From the NCBI GenBank assembly GCA_902168105.1, contig CABHOY010000038.1, positions 1 through 64,000 of the forward strand: a DNA stretch of 64,000 bases, written 5' to 3'. Origin of the DNA: an uncultured Flavihumibacter sp. GTDB taxonomy: Bacteria; Bacteroidota; Bacteroidia; Chitinophagales; Chitinophagaceae. This document shows positions 1 to 7,421 of the stretch, piece by piece. Every line of letters begins with the position of its first letter. The stretch's first letter is position 1. A program made the position numbers and the translations under genes. The notes under the pieces are model-generated. The model made no database searches. It was not told the origin of the DNA and was given only the letters and a program-made list of their open reading frames with translations.

Positions 1-20
1 AATATTATTATAGGGAGGCT

Positions 21-70
21 TATCACAAGGCAGCAGCAGGGGAGCTTGCTGGCCTTAGTTGTTTGAAGTA
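21..70 (-). repeat. Partial inverted copy of the 120-bp intergenic repeat
   Basis: The reverse complement of this stretch reads close to the core of the direct repeats at 121-360 (tacttcaaa-aacta--gccagcaag followed by a cctgctg block). It is diverged and truncated, and faces the two direct copies, so a foldback of this end of the window is possible. No open frame here looks like a gene. Confidence 0.6.
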
Positions 71-120
71 CGCTGACGCGACCAACCAGGGGTTTAATAA
101 AGATCTAAAGCTAAATACGC

Positions 121-360
121 CATCCAAAGCTAAATAGTAAGGGAACTTCAAAGAACTACAGCCAGCAAGTCCACCTGCTGACTGCCTGTAAGCCCTGGCT
201 ATAATCAAGGATTTCCCAAGAACGCAGAACCCCACTACACCACCCAAAGCTAAATAATAAGGGTACTTCAAAGAACTACAGCCAGCAAGTCCACCTGCTG
301 ACTGCCTGTAAGCCCTAGCCATAATCAAGGATCTCAATACGAACGCAGAAGTCCACATCC
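121..360. repeat. Two tandem copies of a 120-bp intergenic repeat
   Basis: Positions 121-240 and 241-360 are aligned copies that begin (c/a)aaagctaaata and share an almost unbroken core (acttcaaagaactacagcc and following bases). They are about 90% identical and diverge towards the right end, where one copy has a single-base shift. A minus-strand frame stays open through both copies and would encode two copies of a repeated peptide, but it has no recognisable domain and looks like a by-product of the repeat. Nothing else is seen between 361 and 451. Confidence 0.75.
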
Positions 361-451
361 TAACCAGCCATCCATAAAAAAAACAAAAATCACCACCCCG
401 AAACCTTATATTAGAGAACGTTATTGTATCATCCGCTTTTAATCAACAACT

Positions 452-2287
452 ATGAGATCTTTCAGCACGCTCGTCGTGTCCCTCCTCCTCACATTACCAG
501 GAGCCCTGATCGCTCAATCCACGAAACTGATAACTAACCACGTCGGATACGAGTTCAGCAAATCCAAACACGCCATCCTGATGGCAGAAACCAAAACCTC
601 CGTAGGAAATTTCGACCTAGTAGACGCCAATACCGGCCGGAAAGTCTACACCGGAAAACCCGTCTACAGCGGCCCTGTCGGCAAATGGAAAAACTGGCAG
701 TTCTGGACCATCGACTTCAGCAACTACAAAACACCCGGCAGTTATTACCTGCGAACAACGGCAGCCGGTAACGCGGTCCAGTCTTATCCCTTCAGTATCG
801 GTAAGAACGTACTGGAACAGGCCACAATTTCAGACGTAGTCTATTATTTCAAAGGACAACGAAGCTCCGGACTGATGGACCAGGCAGATCATCATCTGCT
901 GTTGTCTGGCAAAACAACTGATACCATCGACGCCCACGGCGGTTGGTATGACGCTACGGGCGATTATGGCAAACACCTCTCCCACCTCTCGTTTTCCAGC
1001 TATTTCAATCCGCAGCAGGTGTCACTCACCGTATGGAGCCTGCTGAAAACATATGACCTGCTAAAGAATAAACCAGGTACTGATTACAGACAATACATCC
1101 GCCGTATACTGGATGAAGCCATGTACGGAGCAGATTACCTGGTACGGCTCAAAGCACCGGATGGCTCGTTTTATCGCTCCGTGTCGGCTCCCGGCCCCGG
1201 CAAACTGGCCAAAGACCGCACGATCAGGGCGGAAGACAAAGGCTATAGGATCAAACAATCTAAGGACCAGTCCTTCGGCGCTGGTATTCCCAGCGAAACT
1301 AATAACTGGCGTAGCTACCAGTCCAGCTACCGCTCTGGCGCAGGCCTTTCCATCGCAGCTCTGGCTATTGCAGCGACTTACGATACCTCCGGTGAATTTA
1401 GTAACCAGGACTATCTGAAAGCAGCAGAAGATGCCTTCGCTTTTTTGGAAAAGGAGAATCCACAGATGACCAACGATGGTAAGGAAAATATAGTGGACGA
1501 TTATTGCGCACTTAGCGCCGCAACAGAGCTATATAAAGCTACTAAGAAGCCCATCTATCTGGAGGCGGGTGAAAAGCGTGCAAATCAGCTTATAAAGAGG
1601 TTGATCAGTAGTGGCAAATACCACAACTATTTCAGGGCTGACGACAAAGACAGGCCTTTCTTCCATCCTTCTGACGCCGGACTGCCTATTGTCAGCCTGC
1701 TGAATTTTTATCCGCTGGCATCAGCCGGTATGCAGGCATCACTGAAAACAACCATTAGAAAATACATGGAGTATGAGCTCGCACTGACAGCAGAGGTGAA
1801 CAATCCATTCGGATATAGCCGTCAATACACAGAAGATACTGCCGGTATCAGGAAAACGACATTCTTCTTTCCGCATGGCAGTGAAGCATCTCCCTGGTGG
1901 CAGGGCGAAAACGCCAGACTTGGCTCTGTGGCTACTGCCGCAAGAATGGCGGCACATTTCTTCCGGGATGATAAACCATTTCATGATAGCCTGGATAACT
2001 TTGCGTCAGACCAGCTGAACTGGATACTGGGGCTTAATCCATTTGATGCCTGTATGCTACAGGGAACAGGACATAATAATCCTGCCTATGGCTTCTTCGG
2101 AACTTTTGAGTATACCAATGCTCCCGGTGGTATCGTAAATGGCATTACCTCAGGACTGGAAAATGAAGATGATATAGACTTCAACCTGTCGTACGCTATG
2201 ACAAAGAAAGACTATGACTGGCGCTGGGCTGAACAATGGTTACCACATGCCGCCTGGTACCTGCTGGCGGTAGCAGTGAATGAGTAA
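452..2287 (+). CDS. Exported glycoside hydrolase family 9 enzyme (endoglucanase-like)
   Basis: Predicted exported beta-glucan hydrolase. Residues 1-21 form a signal peptide ending AIAQ. Residues about 25-115 resemble the immunoglobulin-like CelD_N domain (NHVGYE start). The remainder is a GH9 (alpha/alpha)6 barrel. The GH9 signature GGWYDATGDYGKH starts at G163, so D167 and D171 are candidate general-base and nucleophilic-water residues. The late motif NWILGLNPFD and the C-terminal WAEQWLPHAAW, with E594 as likely general acid, match the family. The length of 611 residues is usual for a CelD_N-GH9 enzyme. No dockerin, carbohydrate-binding module or T9SS tail is visible, so it probably acts in the periplasm or at the surface. 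Substrate (cellulose, xyloglucan or mixed-linkage glucan) cannot be decided from sequence. The gene stands alone and ends at a terminator shared with the convergent thioredoxin gene. Confidence 0.9.
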   Translation: MRSFSTLVVSLLLTLPGALIAQSTKLITNHVGYEFSKSKHAILMAETKTSVGNFDLVDANTGRKVYTGKPVYSGPVGKWKNWQFWTIDFSNYKTPGSYYLRTTAAGNAVQSYPFSIGKNVLEQATISDVVYYFKGQRSSGLMDQADHHLLLSGKTTDTIDAHGGWYDATGDYGKHLSHLSFSSYFNPQQVSLTVWSLLKTYDLLKNKPGTDYRQYIRRILDEAMYGADYLVRLKAPDGSFYRSVSAPGPGKLAKDRTIRAEDKGYRIKQSKDQSFGAGIPSETNNWRSYQSSYRSGAGLSIAALAIAATYDTSGEFSNQDYLKAAEDAFAFLEKENPQMTNDGKENIVDDYCALSAATELYKATKKPIYLEAGEKRANQLIKRLISSGKYHNYFRADDKDRPFFHPSDAGLPIVSLLNFYPLASAGMQASLKTTIRKYMEYELALTAEVNNPFGYSRQYTEDTAGIRKTTFFFPHGSEASPWWQGENARLGSVATAARMAAHFFRDDKPFHDSLDNFASDQLNWILGLNPFDACMLQGTGHNNPAYGFFGTFEYTNAPGGIVNGITSGLENEDDIDFNLSYAMTKKDYDWRWAEQWLPHAAWYLLAVAVNE

Positions 2288-2341
2288 ACTAAAAGAGGAT
2301 GCATCCAAAATAAATGGACCTTCTGAATCACTTATATGATC

Positions 2342-2357
2342 ATCTGCCCGGGCAGAT
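2342..2357. other. Perfect 16-bp palindrome in the GH9 3' region
   Basis: ATCTGCCCGGGCAGAT is a perfect dyad about 55 bp after the GH9 stop and just before the terminator hairpin. It could be a protein-binding site or part of the transcript end. No second copy was noticed in the window. Confidence 0.35.
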
Positions 2358-2366
2358 ATCCAGATA

Positions 2367-2404
2367 AAAAGAGCCTGTATCAAAAATATGATACAGGCTC
2401 TTTT
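2367..2404. terminator. Bidirectional rho-independent terminator
   Basis: A perfect 16-bp stem (aaaagagcctgtatca with its complement) closes a 6-base loop at 2383-2388. It carries an A run on the left and a T run on the right, so it can end both the GH9 transcript and the convergent thioredoxin transcript. Confidence 0.9.
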
Positions 2405-2422
2405 CAAATTATGTCGCTGCTA

Positions 2423-3565
2423 TTAATTCTTAAACAGCTCCGCTAACTTCGCGTTCAGGGATTCTCCTCTCAGATCTTTACCGATGATCTTTCCGTCAGG
2501 GCCGATCAGGAAACCAGCTGGTACACCCGATACACCGTACAGGATACCCGCTTCGTTAGACCATCCTTTCAGATCAGATACATGGATCCATGGAATGCCA
2601 TCTTTCGCGATCGCATCTTCCCATTTCTTTTTGTCGCTATCCAGGGATACACCGAGGATCTCAAAACCTTTTTCCTTATACAGCTTGTACTGTTCTTTCA
2701 GATTAGGATTCTCTGCACGACAAGGGCTGCACCAGCTTGCCCAGAACTCAAGCAATACAGTCTTACCTCTCAGGTCTTTCAGCGAAACAGATTGTCCATT
2801 CACATCTTTCATGCTGAATACCGGCGCCTCTGCTCCTTTTGCTGTCAGCTGAACGGATTTGATACGCTGGTCCAGTTCCTTTCCTTTTTTGGAATCGCGG
2901 TACTTTACATTCAGTGCATTGTACACAGGCGCGATCTCGGACATGTCCCTTTTAAAGTTCACCGCCTCAGATAATGCTATCAATCCGAAAACAGAGTTCG
3001 GATGCTCTTTAGCAAACTGTAATTGTTTTTCTGTTCTGTCAGATAAACGCTTGCGGAACTGCTGGTCAACCTGCTTTAAGAAATTAGAGTCAGCACGCTG
3101 CGCTTCTGTACCTTGTGAAAAATCAAAGTTCGCCATCTTGGTGATCGCCATTACAGTACCGCCGATCACTTTGTTATAAGCGTCTTCCTCGGCATGTATC
3201 TTGGAACCGGTAAATTTAGCATTGCTAAGAGAGTCTTTCGAACTGATAACAACGTGTTCATTTTTACCAAACTGGAAATAGATCGCATCTCCGGTATACA
3301 CGGCCTTCATCTTACCATCGCCGTTATGCGCAAGCGCCATACGGCAGGTAGCTACCCCTTCCAAATTTCCTGTAAACTTGAAAGTTCCGTTGATAACATC
3401 AGCGGAATCCTCCTTACCTCCCTCATTCAGAAGGTCGGTGTAGTCAAGATAAACTCTGGCTGGCGTACTAAGATGACCGATCTTACCTGTGATGGTAAAA
3501 GTGTTGGACTGGGCTTTTGCGAGCATGGGTAATAGTGCCGCAACGAGCAAAATTTGTTTTTTCAT
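2423..3565 (-). CDS. TlpA-like thiol-disulfide oxidoreductase with DUF4369 domain
   Basis: Envelope thioredoxin-fold reductase of the type common in Bacteroidota. A signal peptide (residues 1-18, ending AKAQ) precedes a DUF4369-like beta domain (about 25-120), a helical linker, and a C-terminal redoxin domain (about 240-375). The active site is W278-C-S-P-C282, within FWASWCSPCRAE, and the thioredoxin cis-proline region reads GVSGVPAGFLI. Proteins with this layout are thought to keep periplasmic cysteines reduced or help cytochrome c maturation; the client here is unknown. It is transcribed alone towards the GH9 gene and ends at their shared terminator. The length (380 residues) is standard for the family. 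Confidence 0.88.
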   Translation of the reverse strand: MKKQILLVAALLPMLAKAQSNTFTITGKIGHLSTPARVYLDYTDLLNEGGKEDSADVINGTFKFTGNLEGVATCRMALAHNGDGKMKAVYTGDAIYFQFGKNEHVVISSKDSLSNAKFTGSKIHAEEDAYNKVIGGTVMAITKMANFDFSQGTEAQRADSNFLKQVDQQFRKRLSDRTEKQLQFAKEHPNSVFGLIALSEAVNFKRDMSEIAPVYNALNVKYRDSKKGKELDQRIKSVQLTAKGAEAPVFSMKDVNGQSVSLKDLRGKTVLLEFWASWCSPCRAENPNLKEQYKLYKEKGFEILGVSLDSDKKKWEDAIAKDGIPWIHVSDLKGWSNEAGILYGVSGVPAGFLIGPDGKIIGKDLRGESLNAKLAELFKN

Positions 3566-3722
3566 GGTTGATTCTGATAAGTTGGTTGGTTTGCCTCTAA
3601 ACTAATAAACGAAAACAATAAAGATTGTTAATAATTATTAAACCGGCAAACACCTTGTCCCTGCTGACTTTACAAACAACAGTGGCCATATCACCCTACC
3701 TGTCGGCTATACTAATAGCATT

Positions 3723-4145
3723 TTATTGTTTATCTGGATACCGCTCCTGCAGGTAGGCCGCAGAATCTTTTACCAGTTGTTCCAGCACCTGCTGATCTAT
3801 ATCGGACAACTTTTTGACGTAAAGACAGCCCTTCCCTGCTTTATGCTTCCCCAACTTGTCCAGTAACGTCGGACGTTTGTCAAATCCCATTACATACAGC
3901 GAGATATTTTGCTTCCTGGGAGAGAAACCAGCCAGGCAGGAATAGCCCTCATGCCCACTCTCGTATTTGTAATGGTATTGCCCGAAGCCTACTATGCTCG
4001 TGCCCCACATCTTCGGAGGAAAACCTGTTGCTTTCTCCATCAGTTTAACGAGGTCAAAACAATCTTTTTTCACTTGTTCATCCGGCACGCTCTCCAAAAA
4101 ACTAGTCACTGTCTGTTCCGTAGGTTTTGTTTTCTGTTCTGCCAT
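3723..4145 (-). CDS. DUF1801 domain protein
   Basis: A 140-residue cytosolic protein with the DUF1801/YdhG-like fold. Recognisable segments are the early SFLESVP-D---KKDC, the central PKMWGTSIVGFGQYHYKY with the SG motif after it, and AGFSPRKQNISLYVM. The biochemical role of the family is not established; some members adjoin stress or metal genes. It is a single gene between the thioredoxin gene and the terminator of the OmpA operon. A weak Bacteroidota -7-like box (reverse of caaatacg, 4182-4189) with a CAAA about 18 bases further out could be its promoter. Confidence 0.8.
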   Translation of the reverse strand: MAEQKTKPTEQTVTSFLESVPDEQVKKDCFDLVKLMEKATGFPPKMWGTSIVGFGQYHYKYESGHEGYSCLAGFSPRKQNISLYVMGFDKRPTLLDKLGKHKAGKGCLYVKKLSDIDQQVLEQLVKDSAAYLQERYPDKQ

Positions 4146-4208
4146 AGGAGGATTTTTTAATGCTACTCCATAAAGTTATATCAAATACGAATTGCTTTAA
4201 TTGATTTC

Positions 4209-4251
4209 AAAAAGATTGCCCCTCTCATCTGCTTAGACGAGAGGGGCAATC
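4209..4251 (-). terminator. Rho-independent terminator of the adhesin-PorP-OmpA operon
   Basis: A 13-bp perfect stem (4214-4226 with 4239-4251, gattgcccctctc) encloses a 12-base loop. On the minus strand it is followed directly by five T residues (4209-4213). It lies about 45 bp after the OmpA gene stop. Confidence 0.9.
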
Positions 4252-4294
4252 CTCAACTAAAAACCACAACTGATTGTAATTGGCAATCAGGAGC

Positions 4295-6325
4295 TTATCT
4301 TTCAAAAATAACGAACTCTGTTCTACGGTTCGCCTGATGTTCCGCTTCCGTACAGTTCACACCATTCGCACAACGGTTGATCAGTCTTGTCTCTCCGTAT
4401 CCTTTCGCCGTCAGTCGTTTCTTATCAATGCCCTTCGACAGGAAGTAAGCCAGGGTTGATGCAGCACGACGCTGGGACAGCTTCAGGTTATAGGCATCGT
4501 TTGAACGGCTATCCGTGTGGAAAGACATATCAACTTTCCATTCCGGGTTTTCCTTCATCAGGTTGATCAGCTTGTCCAGTTCTTTCGCCGCATCCGGACG
4601 CACATCCGCTTTCCCCAGATCGAAATAAATGTTCTGCGGATTAAACTGGCCTGCCAGATCGATCTTACGCGGCGCACCTATTCCTTTGACAGGTACTGGG
4701 TCTTTAGGTTTATTCACCACAGGCGCCACCTCTATTTTCTCCAGATAGAGGTCGCGGTGCAATACTTCGGATTCTGTCAATCCATTGGTAGTCACCGCAA
4801 CCCCAAGATCTGGTCTAAACAAGGCCTTTTCGCCATCTAAACCGTAAGCAGACAAACTATCTAATGCAAAATGAAAATTACCCTCACTGTCAGTATTTAC
4901 ATTTACTACAGTGCTGGTTGCTTTATTCCTCAGGGAGATCTGCGCATCTCCCAGTGGTGATTTCGTTTTCTTGTCGATGGCTTTACCTTCCAGGCTGAAG
5001 ACCAGGATCTTCGCCGGTGTAAATCGATAGAGATCGTCACTGCCTTTACCACCTGTCCTGTTGGAAGAAAAATACATGGTATTCGTTCCGTTATAAGCAG
5101 GCGCAAAATCATCCTGCGCACTGTTTACCGGCACGCCCATATTACGGGCTTCCCATACGTCGTTTACTTTGGTAGCCCTGAAGATGTCTAATCCTCCAAG
5201 ACCCGGACGGCCATCAGTTGAAAAATAAAAAGCACCGGTACTATCAAACATAGGCGAACGGTCATTACCGGCACTGTTGATAGCCGGTCCCATATTCACG
5301 GGCGCCTGCCACTGACCGTTTGCGTCCAGCGTGCTATAGTAAATATCGGCGCCGCCGTTTCCTTTATCTCCGTAGTCAGCCGCGAAATAGATCGTCTTAC
5401 CGTCCGCACTGATAAACGGATCTCCTACTGAATAGTTAAATATCTCGTTAAAAGGAAAAGCAGGCAATTGTTGCCAGGTCCCTTTATTTTCATTCCACTG
5501 CTGTGTTCTGATCTCAACATTCAGCGTATAGGGAGTTTCCTTCCCCAGCAGACTGCCACGCTTTTTAGCGAGATCGGTCACCGCATAATACAAGGTCTTT
5601 CCATCAGCAGTATAACTGGCGTCAGCACTGTGATAGTCGCCATTCACATTACGCGCCATCGCCTTCAGGTGGCCACTGTCCAATCCATCGCTTTCATACA
5701 AATGCAGGTAGCTGTTACCGGTATAACCGTAATATTTTCTTTTGATGTTACTGTTGTTGAACAACGCATCCCGCCTTAGGGAATCATAAGGACGGTCAGA
5801 TGCAAAGATCACTTTGCCATTCCTGAAAGCAGTGCTCCAGTCAGACCATTCGCTATTCAGTTTCAGGTTCTCCATATCTCCCCTTACCGGCGCTGCCACC
5901 CACTTCACGGCGCTGTCACAACCTGCCCGCATACTTTCTGCTAACTTATCACCAGGCGTTTTACCCAGATAACCGTTCAATACTTCCTTTGCAGCAGCGT
6001 ACTTCTCATTGTTTATCAGGATGCCCGCATAATGCAATTCGTCTGCCGCAGTATGTTCAGGCATTGCTACCAGCTTTTCATACCAGCTGGCCGCTTCTGG
6101 GTATTCTTTTAACAGACGGTAACCGTCTGCAAGACCACGGGCCGCTTCTACGGTTTCCTTCTTCTTATACGCTTTCTTATATAATGGAATGGCAGCAGCA
6201 TAGTTATATAATGTAGCCTGCTTGTTCGCCTCTTTTATAATATATTGTCCACTTGCTGTGTTAAACATTCCCGTAACCAGCAATGTACTTAACAACGCAG
6301 GAAGGGTATAGTGTTTTCTATTCAT
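4295..6325 (-). CDS. OmpA-family protein with TPR, PD40 repeats and peptidoglycan-binding domain
   Basis: Envelope protein of the kind linked to T9SS and gliding (PorE-like layout). It has a signal peptide (residues 1-26), TPR-like helices (about 28-150), PD40/WD40-like beta-propeller strands (DGKTLYYA, DGKTIYFAADYG, TNTMYFSSNR; about 155-430), a carboxypeptidase-regulatory-like domain (about 440-530) and a C-terminal OmpA domain (about 565-676). In the OmpA domain D605 and R620 occupy the diaminopimelate-binding Asp/Arg positions (HTDSRS...SQRRA). The domain probably ties an outer-membrane complex to peptidoglycan. It is the last gene of an operon with PorP/SprF (40-bp gap) and the giant adhesin, so it likely helps anchor or export that adhesin. 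No lipobox cysteine is visible in this copy. Confidence 0.88.
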   Translation of the reverse strand: MNRKHYTLPALLSTLLVTGMFNTASGQYIIKEANKQATLYNYAAAIPLYKKAYKKKETVEAARGLADGYRLLKEYPEAASWYEKLVAMPEHTAADELHYAGILINNEKYAAAKEVLNGYLGKTPGDKLAESMRAGCDSAVKWVAAPVRGDMENLKLNSEWSDWSTAFRNGKVIFASDRPYDSLRRDALFNNSNIKRKYYGYTGNSYLHLYESDGLDSGHLKAMARNVNGDYHSADASYTADGKTLYYAVTDLAKKRGSLLGKETPYTLNVEIRTQQWNENKGTWQQLPAFPFNEIFNYSVGDPFISADGKTIYFAADYGDKGNGGADIYYSTLDANGQWQAPVNMGPAINSAGNDRSPMFDSTGAFYFSTDGRPGLGGLDIFRATKVNDVWEARNMGVPVNSAQDDFAPAYNGTNTMYFSSNRTGGKGSDDLYRFTPAKILVFSLEGKAIDKKTKSPLGDAQISLRNKATSTVVNVNTDSEGNFHFALDSLSAYGLDGEKALFRPDLGVAVTTNGLTESEVLHRDLYLEKIEVAPVVNKPKDPVPVKGIGAPRKIDLAGQFNPQNIYFDLGKADVRPDAAKELDKLINLMKENPEWKVDMSFHTDSRSNDAYNLKLSQRRAASTLAYFLSKGIDKKRLTAKGYGETRLINRCANGVNCTEAEHQANRRTEFVIFER

Positions 6326-6365
6326 AATGGTACGCTAATATTCAGTTTTAATAAAGCAATGCTCC

Positions 6366-7343
6366 TTAGAAATATCTTGGCGATAACATCCTCGCTTTAG
6401 GATTTGCCCATGTATAATTCAATGATACCTCATGAGTAGAAAAGCTGTTCGCTCCCGTACCATTCACGGTCTGATCGTAAGCATAACCAACACGCAGCTT
6501 ACTGTTGATGAAGACATCTATCATACCTGCCACAGCGCCCGACTTGTTCAGGGAGTTCTCAATATCACCCTTGTTAAATAACGCTGTACGGTAAGAAGCA
6601 CCTATCCATAATTTTTCATGGAACAAGAAGAATGCGTTCAGATCAGCACTGGTAGGACCGGCAAAGTCTTCCTTCACTAACAATGACGGCTTGAATGACA
6701 CATTCTCTGACACCGGCAATAAACCACCTATTGTTACGAACAGGTTTGGTTTCAGCGGAAGATATGTCCTGAGTTTATCTGATTTCTGAAAAGAACCTGA
6801 AATGATATTATCAGCAGATACACCTGCATACAAACGTTCGCTGTTGTAGAAAATACCAACACGTGCATCCGGCATCATGGAAGTACCCTTTGCATTCATC
6901 AGCAGGGCATCGGTCTGGGAAGCCGGGTTCAGCGCTTTCAGATCCAGCTGTTGCTGTATGAAGCCCGCACTCACACCAATAGCCAGGCGTTTGTTACCGT
7001 CAGCGTCCAGCGCGATACGATAGGCATAGGTACCATATAAGGCAGTATTCTTCTCTGCACCCAACTGGTCATTCACTACCTGCAGGCCTAATCCTACCTT
7101 GCCGTCATTGACCACACCATCGGCAGCGACCGAGAAGGTCTTTGGCGCACCTGGTAATCCGGCCCACTGAGTACGGTAGAACATATTTACATTCCATTGT
7201 TCCTTATAGCCCGCATATGCCGGGTTGATGTACAACCCGTTAAACATATACTGGCTAAATTGCGCGTCATGTTGTGCAAACGCAGATTGGAAGGATAGGA
7301 CGAAAATTATTGGAAGTATGATCTTGTAAAACTTGCTAATCAT
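6366..7343 (-). CDS. PorP/SprF family type IX secretion outer-membrane protein
   Basis: A 325-residue outer-membrane beta-barrel-type protein. The signal peptide (1-23, SAFAQ) is followed at once by the family hallmark FSQYMFNGLYINPAYAG, then alternating beta strands. PorP/SprF proteins associate with T9SS and gliding machinery and are usually encoded next to the large CHU_C-tailed protein they help present at the surface, as SprF does for SprB in Flavobacterium. Here the gene sits between the giant adhesin (78-bp gap with a hairpin) and the OmpA protein, giving the same arrangement. Its role as dedicated partner of the adhesin is inferred from this order. Confidence 0.9.
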   Translation of the reverse strand: MISKFYKIILPIIFVLSFQSAFAQHDAQFSQYMFNGLYINPAYAGYKEQWNVNMFYRTQWAGLPGAPKTFSVAADGVVNDGKVGLGLQVVNDQLGAEKNTALYGTYAYRIALDADGNKRLAIGVSAGFIQQQLDLKALNPASQTDALLMNAKGTSMMPDARVGIFYNSERLYAGVSADNIISGSFQKSDKLRTYLPLKPNLFVTIGGLLPVSENVSFKPSLLVKEDFAGPTSADLNAFFLFHEKLWIGASYRTALFNKGDIENSLNKSGAVAGMIDVFINSKLRVGYAYDQTVNGTGANSFSTHEVSLNYTWANPKARMLSPRYF

Positions 7344-7380
7344 GATCTGTTTTTTTACTGTTTAAAGGGTACTGTTAGTA

Positions 7381-7410
7381 CAAGACTGCCGGCAGTCGCC
7401 GACAGTCTTG
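7381..7410 (-). other. Intercistronic hairpin between adhesin and PorP genes
   Basis: A 12-bp stem (caagactgccgg paired with ccgacagtcttg, one G-U pair in the minus-strand RNA) closes a 6-base loop, eleven bases past the adhesin stop. No T run follows on the minus strand, so full termination is unlikely. It may protect or process the adhesin mRNA, or lower readthrough into porP. Confidence 0.6.
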
Positions 7411-7421
7411 ATTTGCTGATG

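Noticed and set aside
23..358. Minus-strand 111-codon open frame with a repeated peptide
   Set aside because: It lies wholly within the 120-bp nucleotide repeats; the peptide repeat simply follows from the 120-bp period (40 codons).
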